Both the position numbers and the translations under genes were made by a program. The notes under the pieces are model-generated. The model ran no database searches. It worked only from the letters and a program-made list of their open reading frames with translations, and was not told the origin of the DNA. Positions 8,922-17,615 of a DNA stretch of 36,114 nucleotides are shown here, in pieces (position 1 is the stretch's first letter; the number at the start of each line of letters is the position of its first letter). Source of the DNA: JAFTYO01 sp045611785 (GTDB taxonomy: Bacteria > Pseudomonadota > Alphaproteobacteria > RF32 > CAG-239); contig JAZKXV010000029.1 in NCBI GenBank assembly GCA_045611785.1, positions 1 through 36,114 of the forward strand. Reading direction: 5' to 3'.

Positions 8922-9848
8922 ATGAAAATTAAATTTGTTTTGATATTGTTTTTTTGTTTTTTTATTAGCTTAATGTCTCAGGCTCAAACTTTTGATGCTA
9001 ATAATGTCTCTATTGATAATGATGGAGTGCACGCAAAAAATTTAGATGTCAGTCAGCTTCAAAGTTTGTATGATGAATTAGATTTTCCGAATTATTTAAA
9101 AAGGGGCAATTATATTTATCCAAGAGTTTTTGTTCAAAACATTCCGCATGATTATGCATCAATTGAAGATCTGACATATCGCAACGAATTGTTTATTAAA
9201 ATGTTAATGCCGATAGTGTTAAAAGTTAACCATGAATATGAAGAAGAGCACGAAAATTTATTGGCTATTAAATATGCTTTTTATGAAGAAAAAGATTTTC
9301 ATGAGTTAGATTGTTATTATATTGATTTATTAGCGAAAAAATATGAGATAGTAACGCCATATAAAGATACCAGAAAATATATAATGTTGCTTGAAGAGCT
9401 TTTATTAAGGGCCGATTCTATTCCTCCGTCTATCTTGGTTGCTACTGCCGCTATCTATACAGATTGGGGAACCTCCAGAATTGCAATTGAAGGCAACAAT
9501 TTATACAAAGCGAAAAATTGGTATTCGGATGAAGGTATTAAACCTCTTAGCGATGATAAAGACTATACGTTTAAAATATATGATTCTCTTGAAGATAGCA
9601 TCAGGGATTATATATTAAAAGTTAATCAGAGTGTTAATTATAAGTCCTTTTGGCAGACCCGTCAGATGGTTCGTAAAGTTAGTTTAGAATCAAAATCTCC
9701 AATATATGGTAAGCAAATAGATTGGTCATTTGTTTTAGAAAACAATTTAGGAAATTATACAGGTCTTTTGGATTATACTATAACATATTATCGTATGATG
9801 TATCTTGATCAGGCAGAATTGGAGGATGTATATGACTTTGAGGATTAA
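8922..9848 (+). CDS. Secreted Bax/glucosaminidase-like protein lacking the usual catalytic Glu
   Basis: A signal peptide (residues 1-21, ending MSQA-Q) precedes a domain like Bax (COG2992), related to peptidoglycan glucosaminidases. The family block around the active site is visible at 168-194: IPPSILVATAAIYTDWGTSR then EGNNLY. In Bax and related enzymes the block normally reads A-A-x-E-S-G-W-G, with Glu as the general acid; here Tyr179 (codon 9456-9458) occupies the Glu position and the next two residues are T-D. Either D181 replaces it or the protein binds the wall without cutting. It sits inside the murJ operon, and its end overlaps the likely start of gloB. Confidence 0.75.
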   Translation: MKIKFVLILFFCFFISLMSQAQTFDANNVSIDNDGVHAKNLDVSQLQSLYDELDFPNYLKRGNYIYPRVFVQNIPHDYASIEDLTYRNELFIKMLMPIVLKVNHEYEEEHENLLAIKYAFYEEKDFHELDCYYIDLLAKKYEIVTPYKDTRKYIMLLEELLLRADSIPPSILVATAAIYTDWGTSRIAIEGNNLYKAKNWYSDEGIKPLSDDKDYTFKIYDSLEDSIRDYILKVNQSVNYKSFWQTRQMVRKVSLESKSPIYGKQIDWSFVLENNLGNYTGLLDYTITYYRMMYLDQAELEDVYDFED

Positions 9849-10542
9849 ACCTATATTATGCCGAAAAGGCACAATGGATAATTATGCATACATAATTACA
9901 GATACTCAAAGTGATGTATCCGCAATTGTAGATGCAGCAGAGGCTGCACCAATAGTTGCTTATTGCGAAGAAAACAATATTACGCCTAAATATATTTTAA
10001 CTACACATCATCATTTTGATCATGTTGAGGGTAATGCAGAGTTAAAAAATAAGTATGGGTTGCAAATTGTTGCGCCTAAAGCAGAGCAGGGGCTTATAGA
10101 TGGTGTTGATATCTGTGTTAGCGATAGCGACATATTTAATATAGGCTCTTGTGTATGTGAAGTAATAGCTGCTCCAGGGCATACCAAAGGTCATGTGCTG
10201 TGGTATTTTAAAGATAATAAGACATTGTTTACCGGAGATGTGCTGTTTAACTTGTGTATCGGAGGTTTGTTTGAAGGGCTTCCTGAAGAAATGTTTAATA
10301 CCCTGAAAAAGATTAAAGGATTACCTGATGATGTTGAGTTTTATCCCGGGCATGAATATACCGAACATGGGTTAAGACATCTGATGAAAGATAATACATC
10401 AGAAACTGTTGAGTATTTGGATATAGCAATATTCAGATTACAAAATCAAATGCCTGTATCCCCAATTAAGCTTGGGCTTGAAAAGAAATGTAATCCATAT
10501 TTAAAAATTGCTAATTTGACAGATTTTTCTCGTTTATTTTAA
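9832..10542 (+). CDS. gloB: Hydroxyacylglutathione hydrolase (glyoxalase II), metallo-beta-lactamase fold
   Basis: It hydrolyses S-D-lactoylglutathione and similar thioesters in methylglyoxal detoxification. The zinc motif THHHFDH is at residues 58-64 (H59, H61, D63, H64). Further ligands lie in APGHTKGH, FTGDVLF and YPGHEYT, and the C-terminal part has NPYLK, as in glyoxalase II. The start is taken as the ATG at 9832 because GGAGG lies six bases before it; an upstream in-frame TTG at 9805 has no such site. It overlaps the Bax-like gene by 17 bases, indicating coupling. At 236 residues it is close to the usual ~250. Confidence 0.88.
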   Translation: MTLRIKPILCRKGTMDNYAYIITDTQSDVSAIVDAAEAAPIVAYCEENNITPKYILTTHHHFDHVEGNAELKNKYGLQIVAPKAEQGLIDGVDICVSDSDIFNIGSCVCEVIAAPGHTKGHVLWYFKDNKTLFTGDVLFNLCIGGLFEGLPEEMFNTLKKIKGLPDDVEFYPGHEYTEHGLRHLMKDNTSETVEYLDIAIFRLQNQMPVSPIKLGLEKKCNPYLKIANLTDFSRLF

Positions 10543-10581
10543 TTGTAAGAAATAATTTTCGTAAAAAATCAAAGAAATAAT

Positions 10582-10610
10582 TTGCAAAATAAAAAATTTA
10601 AGTTTATACA
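10582..10610 (+). promoter_or_regulatory. Promoter of infA
   Basis: TTGCAA, exactly 17 bases, TATACA; the start codon is about 40 bases further on. Confidence 0.65.
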
Positions 10611-10649
10611 AATAGCAATTGTTTGAAAAGTTAGTTAAAAGGATTTTCT

Positions 10650-10871
10650 ATGAGTAAAGAAGAATTGTTAGAATTAACAGGTGAAGTAGTAGAGAAATTA
10701 CCTAATGCTATGTTTCGCGTTAAGCTTGAAAATGGTGTTGAGATTTTAGCTCACACAGCAGGTAAAATGCGTAAGTTTAGAATTAGAGTTATGGTTGGTG
10801 ATAAAGTTGATATTGAAATGACACCATATGACTTAACAAAAGGTCGTATTACATTTCGCCATAAAGACTAA
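10650..10871 (+). CDS. infA: Translation initiation factor IF-1
   Basis: A 73-residue OB-fold protein that binds the ribosomal A site during initiation. The sequence follows the family throughout: an N-terminal GEVVEKLPNAMFRVKLENG, then LAHTAGKMRKFRIRVMVGD, then a V-D-I-E-M-T-P-Y-D-L-T-K-G-R-I patch. An AAAAGGA site precedes the ATG. It has its own promoter and terminator, so it is probably monocistronic. Confidence 0.97.
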   Translation: MSKEELLELTGEVVEKLPNAMFRVKLENGVEILAHTAGKMRKFRIRVMVGDKVDIEMTPYDLTKGRITFRHKD

Positions 10872-10883
10872 AGTTTTTATATT

Positions 10884-10913
10884 AAAAGACCTCCGAAACG
10901 GAGGTCTTTTTTT
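10884..10913. terminator. Bidirectional terminator after infA
   Basis: A 12-bp stem (AAAAGACCTCCG / CGGAGGTCTTTT, loop AAA) has a T run on the plus strand and an A-rich flank that serves the minus-strand gene ending at 10912. Confidence 0.9.
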
Positions 10914-11628
10914 AAGATTGTTTTATGTGTTTTACTAAAAGATATTGAGAAGCTGCTATCGAAATAAATATAATATACGTATGCAAATGTATTCCGATAA
11001 GGCTTAACATAAATGATAATAAAATTATTGATGATACGCATATTGAGCTAAGTCGTAAGCTTATTTTAAAATTAAGCTGGTTATCGTCAAGTTTTGTAAA
11101 TGTTTTGGTTAAATATGCACAACATAATGTTATTATGGAATATGTTATAAAATATTTTAAGATAAAAACGATGGCAATAAATATGATAAACCATTTAAGG
11201 TTTGAATTAAGGGTTTGAGTGTAATCTTTTTTCTCAAGATAAATATCGCCATTAAATTCAAAAGATTTAATATTTCCGGTAAAAGCATTAACTGCATAGA
11301 ATTTGTCTTTTGTTAAATATAATCCGGCTTTAAGATTATTGGTGTCCAAATTATCAACAGATGTATCAATTGTGAATGCTAAATCACCAATCTTTTCTCC
11401 TGAATATAGCGGAAATGATTTTTTCAGATCTTTGGGTTGTGTGATTTTTCCGTTCTCTATTTTAACCGGTAATATATCATCGGCTATTATCTGAAAATAA
11501 GGAATTAGATTTATAGTAATGTTTCTGATTTTAATTGAGTTATATGCGCTTAACAATACGCTGAGTGATAAAATTATTATGGCGCCAAAGCCTCGTCCGT
11601 TAACAATATAGTTTAAAAGTTTGTTCAT
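10912..11628 (-). CDS. Polytopic membrane protein, DUF1189-like layout
   Basis: This 238-residue protein has one N-terminal membrane segment (about 13-30), a hydrophilic region of about 115 residues, and four C-terminal segments (about 146-232). The middle region contains ILPVKIENGKI, which recalls DUF1189-type proteins, but the match is weak and the function unknown. The ATG at 11628 is chosen because AGGAG lies seven bases upstream; the frame continues 16 codons further without a ribosome site. It converges on infA and shares its terminator. Confidence 0.7.
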   Translation of the reverse strand: MNKLLNYIVNGRGFGAIIILSLSVLLSAYNSIKIRNITINLIPYFQIIADDILPVKIENGKITQPKDLKKSFPLYSGEKIGDLAFTIDTSVDNLDTNNLKAGLYLTKDKFYAVNAFTGNIKSFEFNGDIYLEKKDYTQTLNSNLKWFIIFIAIVFILKYFITYSIITLCCAYLTKTFTKLDDNQLNFKISLRLSSICVSSIILLSFMLSLIGIHLHTYIIFISIAASQYLLVKHIKQS

Positions 11629-11929
11629 TGTAAAACTCCTATTTTGAAATAGCTCATACAAAATTATATAATTCAATATTTTTGAATAGTAAACTGTTAA
11701 AAACAGACTCGATATTTAATTTTAATTGTAATGCAAAGAATAATTTCCTAAAAGGCGCTGAAATGTGAAGAAAATGGCTAAAAATAATAAAAAAATAAGA
11801 AAAAAAACATAAAATGTGTAAAAAAGTGTGTTTTTTATTTGACTTAATAAAAAAAAGCCGTTTCAATCTAAGTGTGGAAGGCATTTATAGCCTCACAAGT
11901 GGTTATTAACTTAATTTGGGAGTCTCACC
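11629..11929. other. Intergenic region upstream of HU
   Basis: This 301-base, very AT-rich gap separates the minus-strand membrane protein gene from the HU gene. A minus-strand frame at 11654-11884 is low-complexity and has no ribosome site, so it is not called. A probable HU promoter lies at 11839-11867. Nothing else was recognised. Confidence 0.6.
11839..11867 (+). promoter_or_regulatory. Probable promoter of the HU gene
   Basis: TTGACT, 17 bases, TTCAAT, giving a leader of about 55 bases. The -35 is good; the -10 matches at four of six positions. Confidence 0.45.
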
Positions 11930-12202
11930 GTGAATAAAAATGAACTCATTTCTAGCGTTGCTAGCGAAACAGGTCTTACAAAAACAGATTCAGCTAAGGC
12001 TGTAGATGCTTTTGTAGCTGCTGTAACAAAAGCTTTGAAAAAAGGCGAAGAAGTTCGTCTTGTAGGTTTCGGTACTTTTTCAGTAGCTAAACGTGCAGCT
12101 ACTACAGGTCGCAACCCACGCACAGGCGCAGAAATCAAAATTGCTGCTCGTAACCAAGCTAAATTCAAAGCTGGTAAAGCTCTTCAAGAAGCTGTAAACT
12201 AA
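11930..12202 (+). CDS. hup: DNA-binding protein HU
   Basis: A histone-like dimeric protein that bends and compacts DNA. The 90 residues carry the HU/IHF signature: GFGTFSV, then a DNA-binding arm with RNPRTGAEIKI and a FKAGKALQ end. The start is GTG, with GGGAG upstream. Codons are less AT-rich and more regular than in neighbouring genes, as expected for an abundant protein. It is a single gene with its own promoter and terminator. The sequence alone favours HU over IHF. Confidence 0.95.
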   Translation: MNKNELISSVASETGLTKTDSAKAVDAFVAAVTKALKKGEEVRLVGFGTFSVAKRAATTGRNPRTGAEIKIAARNQAKFKAGKALQEAVN

Positions 12203-12226
12203 TAAATACAGTTTTTTTTAATATTT

Positions 12227-12263
12227 AAAATAAGGCGGAATAATTTTTCCGTCTTATTTTTTT
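12227..12263 (+). terminator. Terminator of the HU gene
   Basis: Stem AATAAG-GCGGAA / TTCCG-TCTTATT with a TAATTT loop, followed by a T run. Confidence 0.8.
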
Positions 12264-12318
12264 ATTGTTTTAATTTTTTATTGTGTTGTATAATGTTCAA
12301 AACAATAGAGGGCATATT

Positions 12319-12903
12319 ATGGAAACACACTTTTTCTTATTTAGACATGGTCAGACAACTTATAATGCAAATGGTTATATACAAGGGCAGACAAATGATT
12401 CTGTCTTAACTGATATGGGAATCAAGCAAGCATACGAAGTTGGAAATAAATTAAAGCAATATCCTATTGAAGTTATATTGTGCTCACCGTTGAAAAGAAC
12501 AAAACAGACAGCTCAAGAGGTGTTAAAGCATTTCAATAATGTTGATTTAATTCAAGAAAGTCGGTTTATAGAGGTTAATGTTGGGGAAATTGAGGGGCTT
12601 TATTTTCAAGATGTTGTTACAAAATATGGTGCGCAATATCATAAATGGAGAGATATAAATGATACAGACCTTGATTTTTGTTTTAAGGGCGGTGAAAGTA
12701 AAATGCAAGTAAGAAACAGAGCTTTTGAAGCGTTAGAACATTATTTGCATGATAGCACATATAAATATATAGCAGTTGCAACACATGGAATATTGTTGGC
12801 GCAAATTTGTGCTGAGTTAAAATTTAAGGTAGATGAGATAAAAAATGGTGCAATTTTACACCTTTTATACCAAAATGGAGAATGGCAAGCCGAATTTTTA
12901 TAA
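12319..12903 (+). CDS. Histidine phosphatase family protein (phosphoglycerate mutase-like)
   Basis: It has the branch-1 histidine phosphatase motif FRHGQTTYN, with catalytic H10, the second arginine in SPLKRTKQTA, the acid in F-I-E-V-N-V-G-E-I-E-G, and the second histidine in VATHGILL. At 194 residues it fits the cofactor-dependent mutase-like phosphatases (CobC/GpmB group), whose substrates are not predictable. The ATG at 12319 follows AGAGGG; an in-frame TTG at 12283 is rejected because it overlaps an untranslated leader without a ribosome site. Confidence 0.88.
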   Translation: METHFFLFRHGQTTYNANGYIQGQTNDSVLTDMGIKQAYEVGNKLKQYPIEVILCSPLKRTKQTAQEVLKHFNNVDLIQESRFIEVNVGEIEGLYFQDVVTKYGAQYHKWRDINDTDLDFCFKGGESKMQVRNRAFEALEHYLHDSTYKYIAVATHGILLAQICAELKFKVDEIKNGAILHLLYQNGEWQAEFL

Positions 12904-12930
12904 AAAAAATATAAAAAATAAAAAAAGTTC

Positions 12931-12959
12931 TTGATTATTTTTTATTTATAGACTATGTG
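12931..12959 (+). promoter_or_regulatory. Probable promoter of tRNA-Leu
   Basis: TTGATT, 17 bases, TATGTG, ending about 20 bases before the mature tRNA 5' end. Confidence 0.4.
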
Positions 12960-12979
12960 TAAGTTGTCTTATTTGTTGT

Positions 12980-13065
12980 GCGGTCGTGGCGGAATTGGTA
13001 GACGCGTAACGTTGAGGTCGTTATGAACTAAGTTCGTGAAGGTTCAAGTCCTTTCGACCGCACCA
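12980..13065 (+). tRNA. tRNA-Leu (anticodon GAG)
   Basis: The acceptor arms GCGGTCG / CGACCGC pair perfectly and CCA is encoded (13063-13065). The anticodon stem TAACG/CGTTA encloses the loop TTGAGGT, placing GAG at 13014-13016; it reads CUU and CUC. The long variable arm (GAAC-TAA-GTTC) and the GGCGGAATTGGTAGACGC D-arm identify a class II leucine tRNA. Length is 86 bases. Confidence 0.97.
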
Positions 13066-13114
13066 TAAAAACTCTTTTTTATCAAGCTAAATTTATTTAT
13101 AAAAGGAGACCGTT

Positions 13115-14068
13115 ATGTTAAGAATATATAAATCTGAAGATGGCGGTAAACTTGTTAAACTCAAAAAAAATAAAGTAACATCACTTTCTTGGTACAATTT
13201 GATAAATCCTAACACTGAGGAAATGGAAAAAGTTTCTGATCAGTTAAAGTTAGATTTTGATATGCTTAAAAATGCGTTGGACTTGGATGAGCGTTCACGT
13301 GTTGAGCTTGAAGATAATGTTTTATCATTAATTGTTAACTTGCCGTTGTTAGATGATGATGGAAAGTTTGATACATTGCCTTGCGGAATATTTTTTACAA
13401 AACGAAATTTTATGACTGTTTGTTCAAGAGATAATCGTATTATAAGCTCATTTAATAAAAATACGGCAAAATCTTTTGATACAAGAGAAAGAGGTCGTTT
13501 CTTGTTAAGTATTTTATCTAAATGTACTCAGTACTACTTAAAATATTTGGCAATAATAAATCAAAAAACCGAAGAAATAGAATATTCTCTTCGCAAGACA
13601 ACAAAAAATAAGGCATTGTTTAAGTTAATAGAAATTCAAAAATCATTGGTTTACTTCACAACAGCTTTAAAAGACAATCATTTAGTTTTATTGAAAATTT
13701 TACGTATGATTAATTCTCCGGCTTTATCAAGTCTCACAAAATTTACGGAAGATGATATTGATTTGCTTGAAGATGTTATTGTTGAAAATAAACAGGCTAT
13801 CGAAATGGTTGATATGCACCGTTCAATTTTAGAAGGAATGATGGATGGTTTTGCATCAATTATTAACAATAACCTCAACTTGGTTATGAAGTTTTTGGCC
13901 GCAATTACAATTATTCTTTCAATTCCTACCATGTTTGCTAGTTTTTGGGGGATGAATGTTCCTGTTCCTGCCGCAGCGCACGAACATGGCTTTTTAATGG
14001 TTGTGTCGCTATCTGTACTTGCTACCATATTTGTGATTATATATTTTAGAAAAAAGGGAATGTTCTAA
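13115..14068 (+). CDS. corA: CorA family magnesium/divalent cation transporter
   Basis: An inner-membrane pentameric channel for Mg2+ and possibly Co2+ or Ni2+. A cytosolic domain of about 255 residues is followed by two C-terminal membrane spans, with the signature G-M-N at 279-281 in FASFWGMNVP between them and a basic RKKGMF tail. The 317 residues match the family. The external loop reads VPVPAAAHEHG. AAAGGAG lies upstream of the ATG. No Mg-sensing leader is evident in the 49 bases after the tRNA, so transcription could read through from the tRNA promoter. Confidence 0.93.
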   Translation: MLRIYKSEDGGKLVKLKKNKVTSLSWYNLINPNTEEMEKVSDQLKLDFDMLKNALDLDERSRVELEDNVLSLIVNLPLLDDDGKFDTLPCGIFFTKRNFMTVCSRDNRIISSFNKNTAKSFDTRERGRFLLSILSKCTQYYLKYLAIINQKTEEIEYSLRKTTKNKALFKLIEIQKSLVYFTTALKDNHLVLLKILRMINSPALSSLTKFTEDDIDLLEDVIVENKQAIEMVDMHRSILEGMMDGFASIINNNLNLVMKFLAAITIILSIPTMFASFWGMNVPVPAAAHEHGFLMVVSLSVLATIFVIIYFRKKGMF

Positions 14069-14270
14069 AATATTATAATAGACGCAGATTAAATGCATAA
14101 AATAAATTTATGACATAGGTCTTGAGAACAATAAGATAATCTAATATTTAAACTGTAAGCAAAAGCAAATTCTGCTTAGGCAAATGTTTCTTTGGTATAT
14201 TTTATAAAAGATACTTTTATTGCAAAAGAAAACACTTATAATGTACTAAAATTTTATTAAGGAGTTAAAT

Positions 14271-14747
14271 GTGTTTTTAGGATTGTGTGTAGCTATAGCA
14301 GCCTTTTTAATTGATCAATTAACCAAATGGTTGGTGCAAGGATATTTTGCTAATGACCATGTTCAATATTCAATTGGTAACTTTTTTAATTTAGTTGAAG
14401 CCTGGAACACCGGTGTTAGTTTTTCCATGTTTAATAACGGCGGAATTATCGGAGCTCTTGTTTTGAGTGCTTTTGCTATCGGGGTAATTGTATTTATGCT
14501 GTTTTGGCTTAAAAAAGAAACTAATGTGTTGGTTCAAATTGCTTTGGGTCTGATAATAGGCGGAGCACTTGGCAACGTGGTAGATAGAATTAGGTTTGGT
14601 GCCGTATATGACTTTTTAGATTTTTATTGTGGTCAGTGGCATTGGCCGGCATTTAATATGGCAGATTCTTTTATTTGCGTTGGTGCTTTCGTTATTATAA
14701 TTCTTGGTATGTTTAACTCAAAAAGTAATGCTACAAAGAGAGGATAA
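14271..14747 (+). CDS. lspA: Lipoprotein signal peptidase (signal peptidase II)
   Basis: It cleaves the signal peptide of lipid-modified prolipoproteins in the inner membrane. Four membrane segments are seen in 158 residues. Conserved blocks are WNTGVSFSMF (45-54), GALGNVVDR (98-106), VYDFLDF with catalytic Asp114, and FNMADSFI with catalytic Asp132. The start is GTG at 14271 with AAGGAG at 14259-14264; the ATG two bases earlier is out of frame and stops after three codons. A TATAAT lies at 14237-14242. It opens the operon leading to mutL, and a lipoprotein that is its likely substrate begins one base after its stop. Confidence 0.95.
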   Translation: MFLGLCVAIAAFLIDQLTKWLVQGYFANDHVQYSIGNFFNLVEAWNTGVSFSMFNNGGIIGALVLSAFAIGVIVFMLFWLKKETNVLVQIALGLIIGGALGNVVDRIRFGAVYDFLDFYCGQWHWPAFNMADSFICVGAFVIIILGMFNSKSNATKRG

Positions 14748-14748
14748 A

Positions 14749-14910
14749 ATGAAAAAGCTTTTTATATTAATTTGTGCTTGTTTTATGTTGAATGCATGTG
14801 GACTTACAAAAAAAGATTTAGGTTTGCAAAAAAGTATTCCGGATGAAACAAAGGTTGAAACAAGAAAACCTCTTGATTTGCCTCCAAATTTTGATGAGCT
14901 TCCAGATTAG
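14749..14910 (+). CDS. Small lipoprotein, probably DUF3035-like
   Basis: A 53-residue prolipoprotein with an MKKLFILICACFMLNAC signal and lipobox L-N-A-C, so the mature protein begins at Cys17 and has only about 37 residues, ending PLDLPPNFDELPD. The proline-rich end and the position between lspA and an M16 peptidase pair fit the alphaproteobacterial DUF3035 lipoproteins, which are usually much longer; here it is reduced. The ATG at 14749 follows GAGGATAAA at the end of lspA. Function unknown. Confidence 0.8.
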   Translation: MKKLFILICACFMLNACGLTKKDLGLQKSIPDETKVETRKPLDLPPNFDELPD

Positions 14911-14922
14911 GTATTTGTCTTT

Positions 14923-16242
14923 ATGATAAAAGTAATTGTTTTTCTTTTTTGTTTTTTTGTTAGTGTTGCTCAAGCAAAACTGTTTGATATACAAGAGTTT
15001 TATCTAGAAAACGGATTAAGAGTCTTGGTTGTTCCCAACCATAAAGCGCCTGTTGTTAAATTGATGTTATGGTACAAGGTTGGTAGTGTGGATGAGCCAT
15101 TAGGTAAGGGAGGTTTGGCGCATTTATTAGAACATTTAATGTTTAGAGGTACAAAAAAGGTTAAAGATTCTGATTTTAATAATATTATTACGGCTCATGG
15201 CGGAAGTAACAATGCTTTTACATCGCATGACTTTACAGTATATTATGAATTTTTAGATATTTCGAGGTTGGAAGTTGCACTTGCTTTAGAGGCTGATAGA
15301 ATGCAAAATTTGCTTATATCGGATGAAGCTTTTGAAACAGAAAGAAAGATAGTTTTACAAGAACGAAAACAACGTGTATCTAACAGCCCTTTTGCTCGTT
15401 TTAATGAAGTTTTAGAGCATACATTATGGCAAAAAAATCCATATTCAAGGCCAATTACCGGTCTGGAAACAGAAATAAACTCGCTGACTAAAGAAGATGC
15501 AATAGCTTTTTATAATAATTATTATTCTCCGGATAATGCGGTTTTAATATTGGCCGGAGATATAGAGTTGGATGTTGCTAAAAGAGTTGTCGGTAAACAT
15601 TTTTCAAAAATTTCAAACAAAAATAAAAACAATAATTTGGTAGAGTTTACGGAAACTCCTAACACATCTTTTAGGATAACTCAACAAGCCGAAGAAATAA
15701 AGCAAGCAAGATATATAAAAAAGTACATAATGCCGAATTATAAAAACAATATGCAGCAGACATTTGCATTAATGTTGTTTTCTAACTATTTTGGGGAAAC
15801 TGAAAACAGTTATTTAGCAAGAAAATATGTTCTTACAAATAAGCTGATTGCCGCTCAAAGTAATTACTCGGCATTTAAGAGAGGGCAAAACAATTTTGTT
15901 ATTTCGGTTGTTCCAAATGAAAATTTAGATATTGAAGATATGGTTGAAGAAGCTTTACTATCTGCTCTAAATGATTTTACCGAAGAAAAACTTGAGGAAG
16001 AAAAGAAAAAAATTTTGGCATCATTGGTATATTTACAAGATGATCCTGAAACATCGGCTTCAATTGTAGGAAGTTTTGCCGCATTAGGCTTTAGCGTTGA
16101 GGATATTGAAAATTATGCTCAATATATCAAAGATGTTAAGCTTGATGATGTAAAAGACGCTGTTTCTTTTTTACAAATGAAATCGACCAATGTAAAGGCT
16201 TGGCTTCTGCCATATGTTATAAAAGGAGATAATGATGCGTAA
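14923..16242 (+). CDS. Periplasmic M16 zinc peptidase, catalytic subunit
   Basis: A pitrilysin/processing-peptidase family enzyme. A signal peptide (about residues 1-18, ending VAQA) is followed by FYLENGLRVLVVPNHKAPVV and the inverted zinc motif H67-L-L-E70-H71. The third ligand is E147 in VLQERKQ, 76 residues later, as expected for M16. The 439 residues correspond to one half of a pitrilysin. The next gene encodes a related protein without the zinc motif, so the two probably form an active/regulatory heterodimer, as in other bacterial M16B pairs. It overlaps that gene by a few bases. Confidence 0.92.
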   Translation: MIKVIVFLFCFFVSVAQAKLFDIQEFYLENGLRVLVVPNHKAPVVKLMLWYKVGSVDEPLGKGGLAHLLEHLMFRGTKKVKDSDFNNIITAHGGSNNAFTSHDFTVYYEFLDISRLEVALALEADRMQNLLISDEAFETERKIVLQERKQRVSNSPFARFNEVLEHTLWQKNPYSRPITGLETEINSLTKEDAIAFYNNYYSPDNAVLILAGDIELDVAKRVVGKHFSKISNKNKNNNLVEFTETPNTSFRITQQAEEIKQARYIKKYIMPNYKNNMQQTFALMLFSNYFGETENSYLARKYVLTNKLIAAQSNYSAFKRGQNNFVISVVPNENLDIEDMVEEALLSALNDFTEEKLEEEKKKILASLVYLQDDPETSASIVGSFAALGFSVEDIENYAQYIKDVKLDDVKDAVSFLQMKSTNVKAWLLPYVIKGDNDA

Positions 16243-17596
16243 AATATTTTTAGGTTTTGTTATCCTTTTCATAATTTTTGGTTATATGTTTTATGCCAAT
16301 CAAAAAATTGATTTCGATAAATTGGTTGCCAATTCTGAGTTAAAAGAGAAAAAATTTGAAAAAATGCCACGGGAAATTATTACATCCCAAAATATAAAAT
16401 ATTGGATTATCGAAGACCCTCAGATTGATTTAATTAGTTTAAGTTTCTCCTTTAATAAAGCAGGAACTGCTTATGATACTGAGGATAAATTAGGTTTATC
16501 ACTGATAACGGCGCAAATGTTGGATAGCGGAACAAAAGATTATGATTATGAAAAATATCATAATATACTAGATTTACATGGGATAGTTATATCTTTTAAT
16601 GCAGATAAAGACTATTTCAATGGGATTATGACAACTCCTTCCTATAATAAAGAACAAGCATTTGACCTGTTAAATAAAGTGTTATTTGAACCCAGAATGG
16701 ACGAGGATTTTCTTGAAACATTAAAAAAACAGTTTGCGGTTTTGGTAAAAACTCAAAAAGAAACTCCAAAATCTGAATTAAGTGTGAAATTTAAGCAAGA
16801 AATATTTGGAACACATCCTTATGGCAGAACAATTGAGACAATGGCTGATAGTGTATCTCAATTGCAAGTTAATGATGTAAATGTGTTTTTGCAAAATGCA
16901 TTGGTTAAAGATAATTTAGTGATAAGTATAGCCGGCAATGTTACTTCGGATGAAGCATCAACTTTAATAGACAGCATTTTTAATGGTTTTAACAAACATA
17001 ACGATGTAAAACAGTTAGAAGCACCAAAGCTAAATTTAAATCCTGAGACAAAGATGATAGATAGAGAAACAGCTCAAGTAATAAGCATGTTTGCACTTGC
17101 CGGTGTTAAACGCTTAGATAAAGATTTTTATCCTTTGTATATTGCTAATCATATATTTGGCGGAAGCGGGCTAAATTCTAGGCTTTCTATTGAAACCAGA
17201 GAAAAAGAAGGTTTAACTTATGGTGTTTATACATATCTTGTAACAGATGATTTATCACCGCTTATAATGGGAAGTTTTTCATGTGTACCGGAAAATTATG
17301 ATAAAATGAAAAAGCTGTTATCAGATCAAATGCGTAAATTTTCAGCCCATGGAGTTACTAAAGAAGAACTTAAATCAGCAAAAGATTATTTATTAGCATC
17401 ATATAATTTGCGGTTTAAATCTACACTTGAATTATCAAATATGCTTAATTTGATGCAAAAATCTAAATTAGGACTGGATTTTTTGCAAAAAAGAAATGAT
17501 TATGTAACACAGGTTACTCTTGAAGAAGTAAATGATGTTGCAAAACAATATTTTCAACATACGCCAAAAGAAGTGGCAATCGGTTTAATTAAATAA
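16235..17596 (+). CDS. M16 peptidase-like protein, non-catalytic partner
   Basis: It is homologous to the preceding peptidase but has no HXXEH; the matching segment reads L-G-L-S-L-I-T-A-Q-M-L-D-S-G. It keeps the C-terminal R/Y block (GSGLNSRLSIETREKEGLTY) that in M16 pairs contributes to the substrate cleft. An N-terminal hydrophobic segment (about residues 4-22) could be a signal anchor. Of two adjacent ATGs, the one at 16235 is better spaced from AAGGAG (16223-16228) than that at 16232. The start lies inside the end of the catalytic partner, favouring coupled synthesis. Confidence 0.9.
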   Translation: MRKIFLGFVILFIIFGYMFYANQKIDFDKLVANSELKEKKFEKMPREIITSQNIKYWIIEDPQIDLISLSFSFNKAGTAYDTEDKLGLSLITAQMLDSGTKDYDYEKYHNILDLHGIVISFNADKDYFNGIMTTPSYNKEQAFDLLNKVLFEPRMDEDFLETLKKQFAVLVKTQKETPKSELSVKFKQEIFGTHPYGRTIETMADSVSQLQVNDVNVFLQNALVKDNLVISIAGNVTSDEASTLIDSIFNGFNKHNDVKQLEAPKLNLNPETKMIDRETAQVISMFALAGVKRLDKDFYPLYIANHIFGGSGLNSRLSIETREKEGLTYGVYTYLVTDDLSPLIMGSFSCVPENYDKMKKLLSDQMRKFSAHGVTKEELKSAKDYLLASYNLRFKSTLELSNMLNLMQKSKLGLDFLQKRNDYVTQVTLEEVNDVAKQYFQHTPKEVAIGLIK

Positions 17597-17615
17597 GTTA
17601 GGAGTAAAATAAAAG

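Noticed and set aside
11654..11884. Minus-strand frame of 76 codons upstream of HU
   Set aside because: Low-complexity Phe/Lys-rich translation of AT-rich DNA, no ribosome site, overlaps promoter-like sequence.
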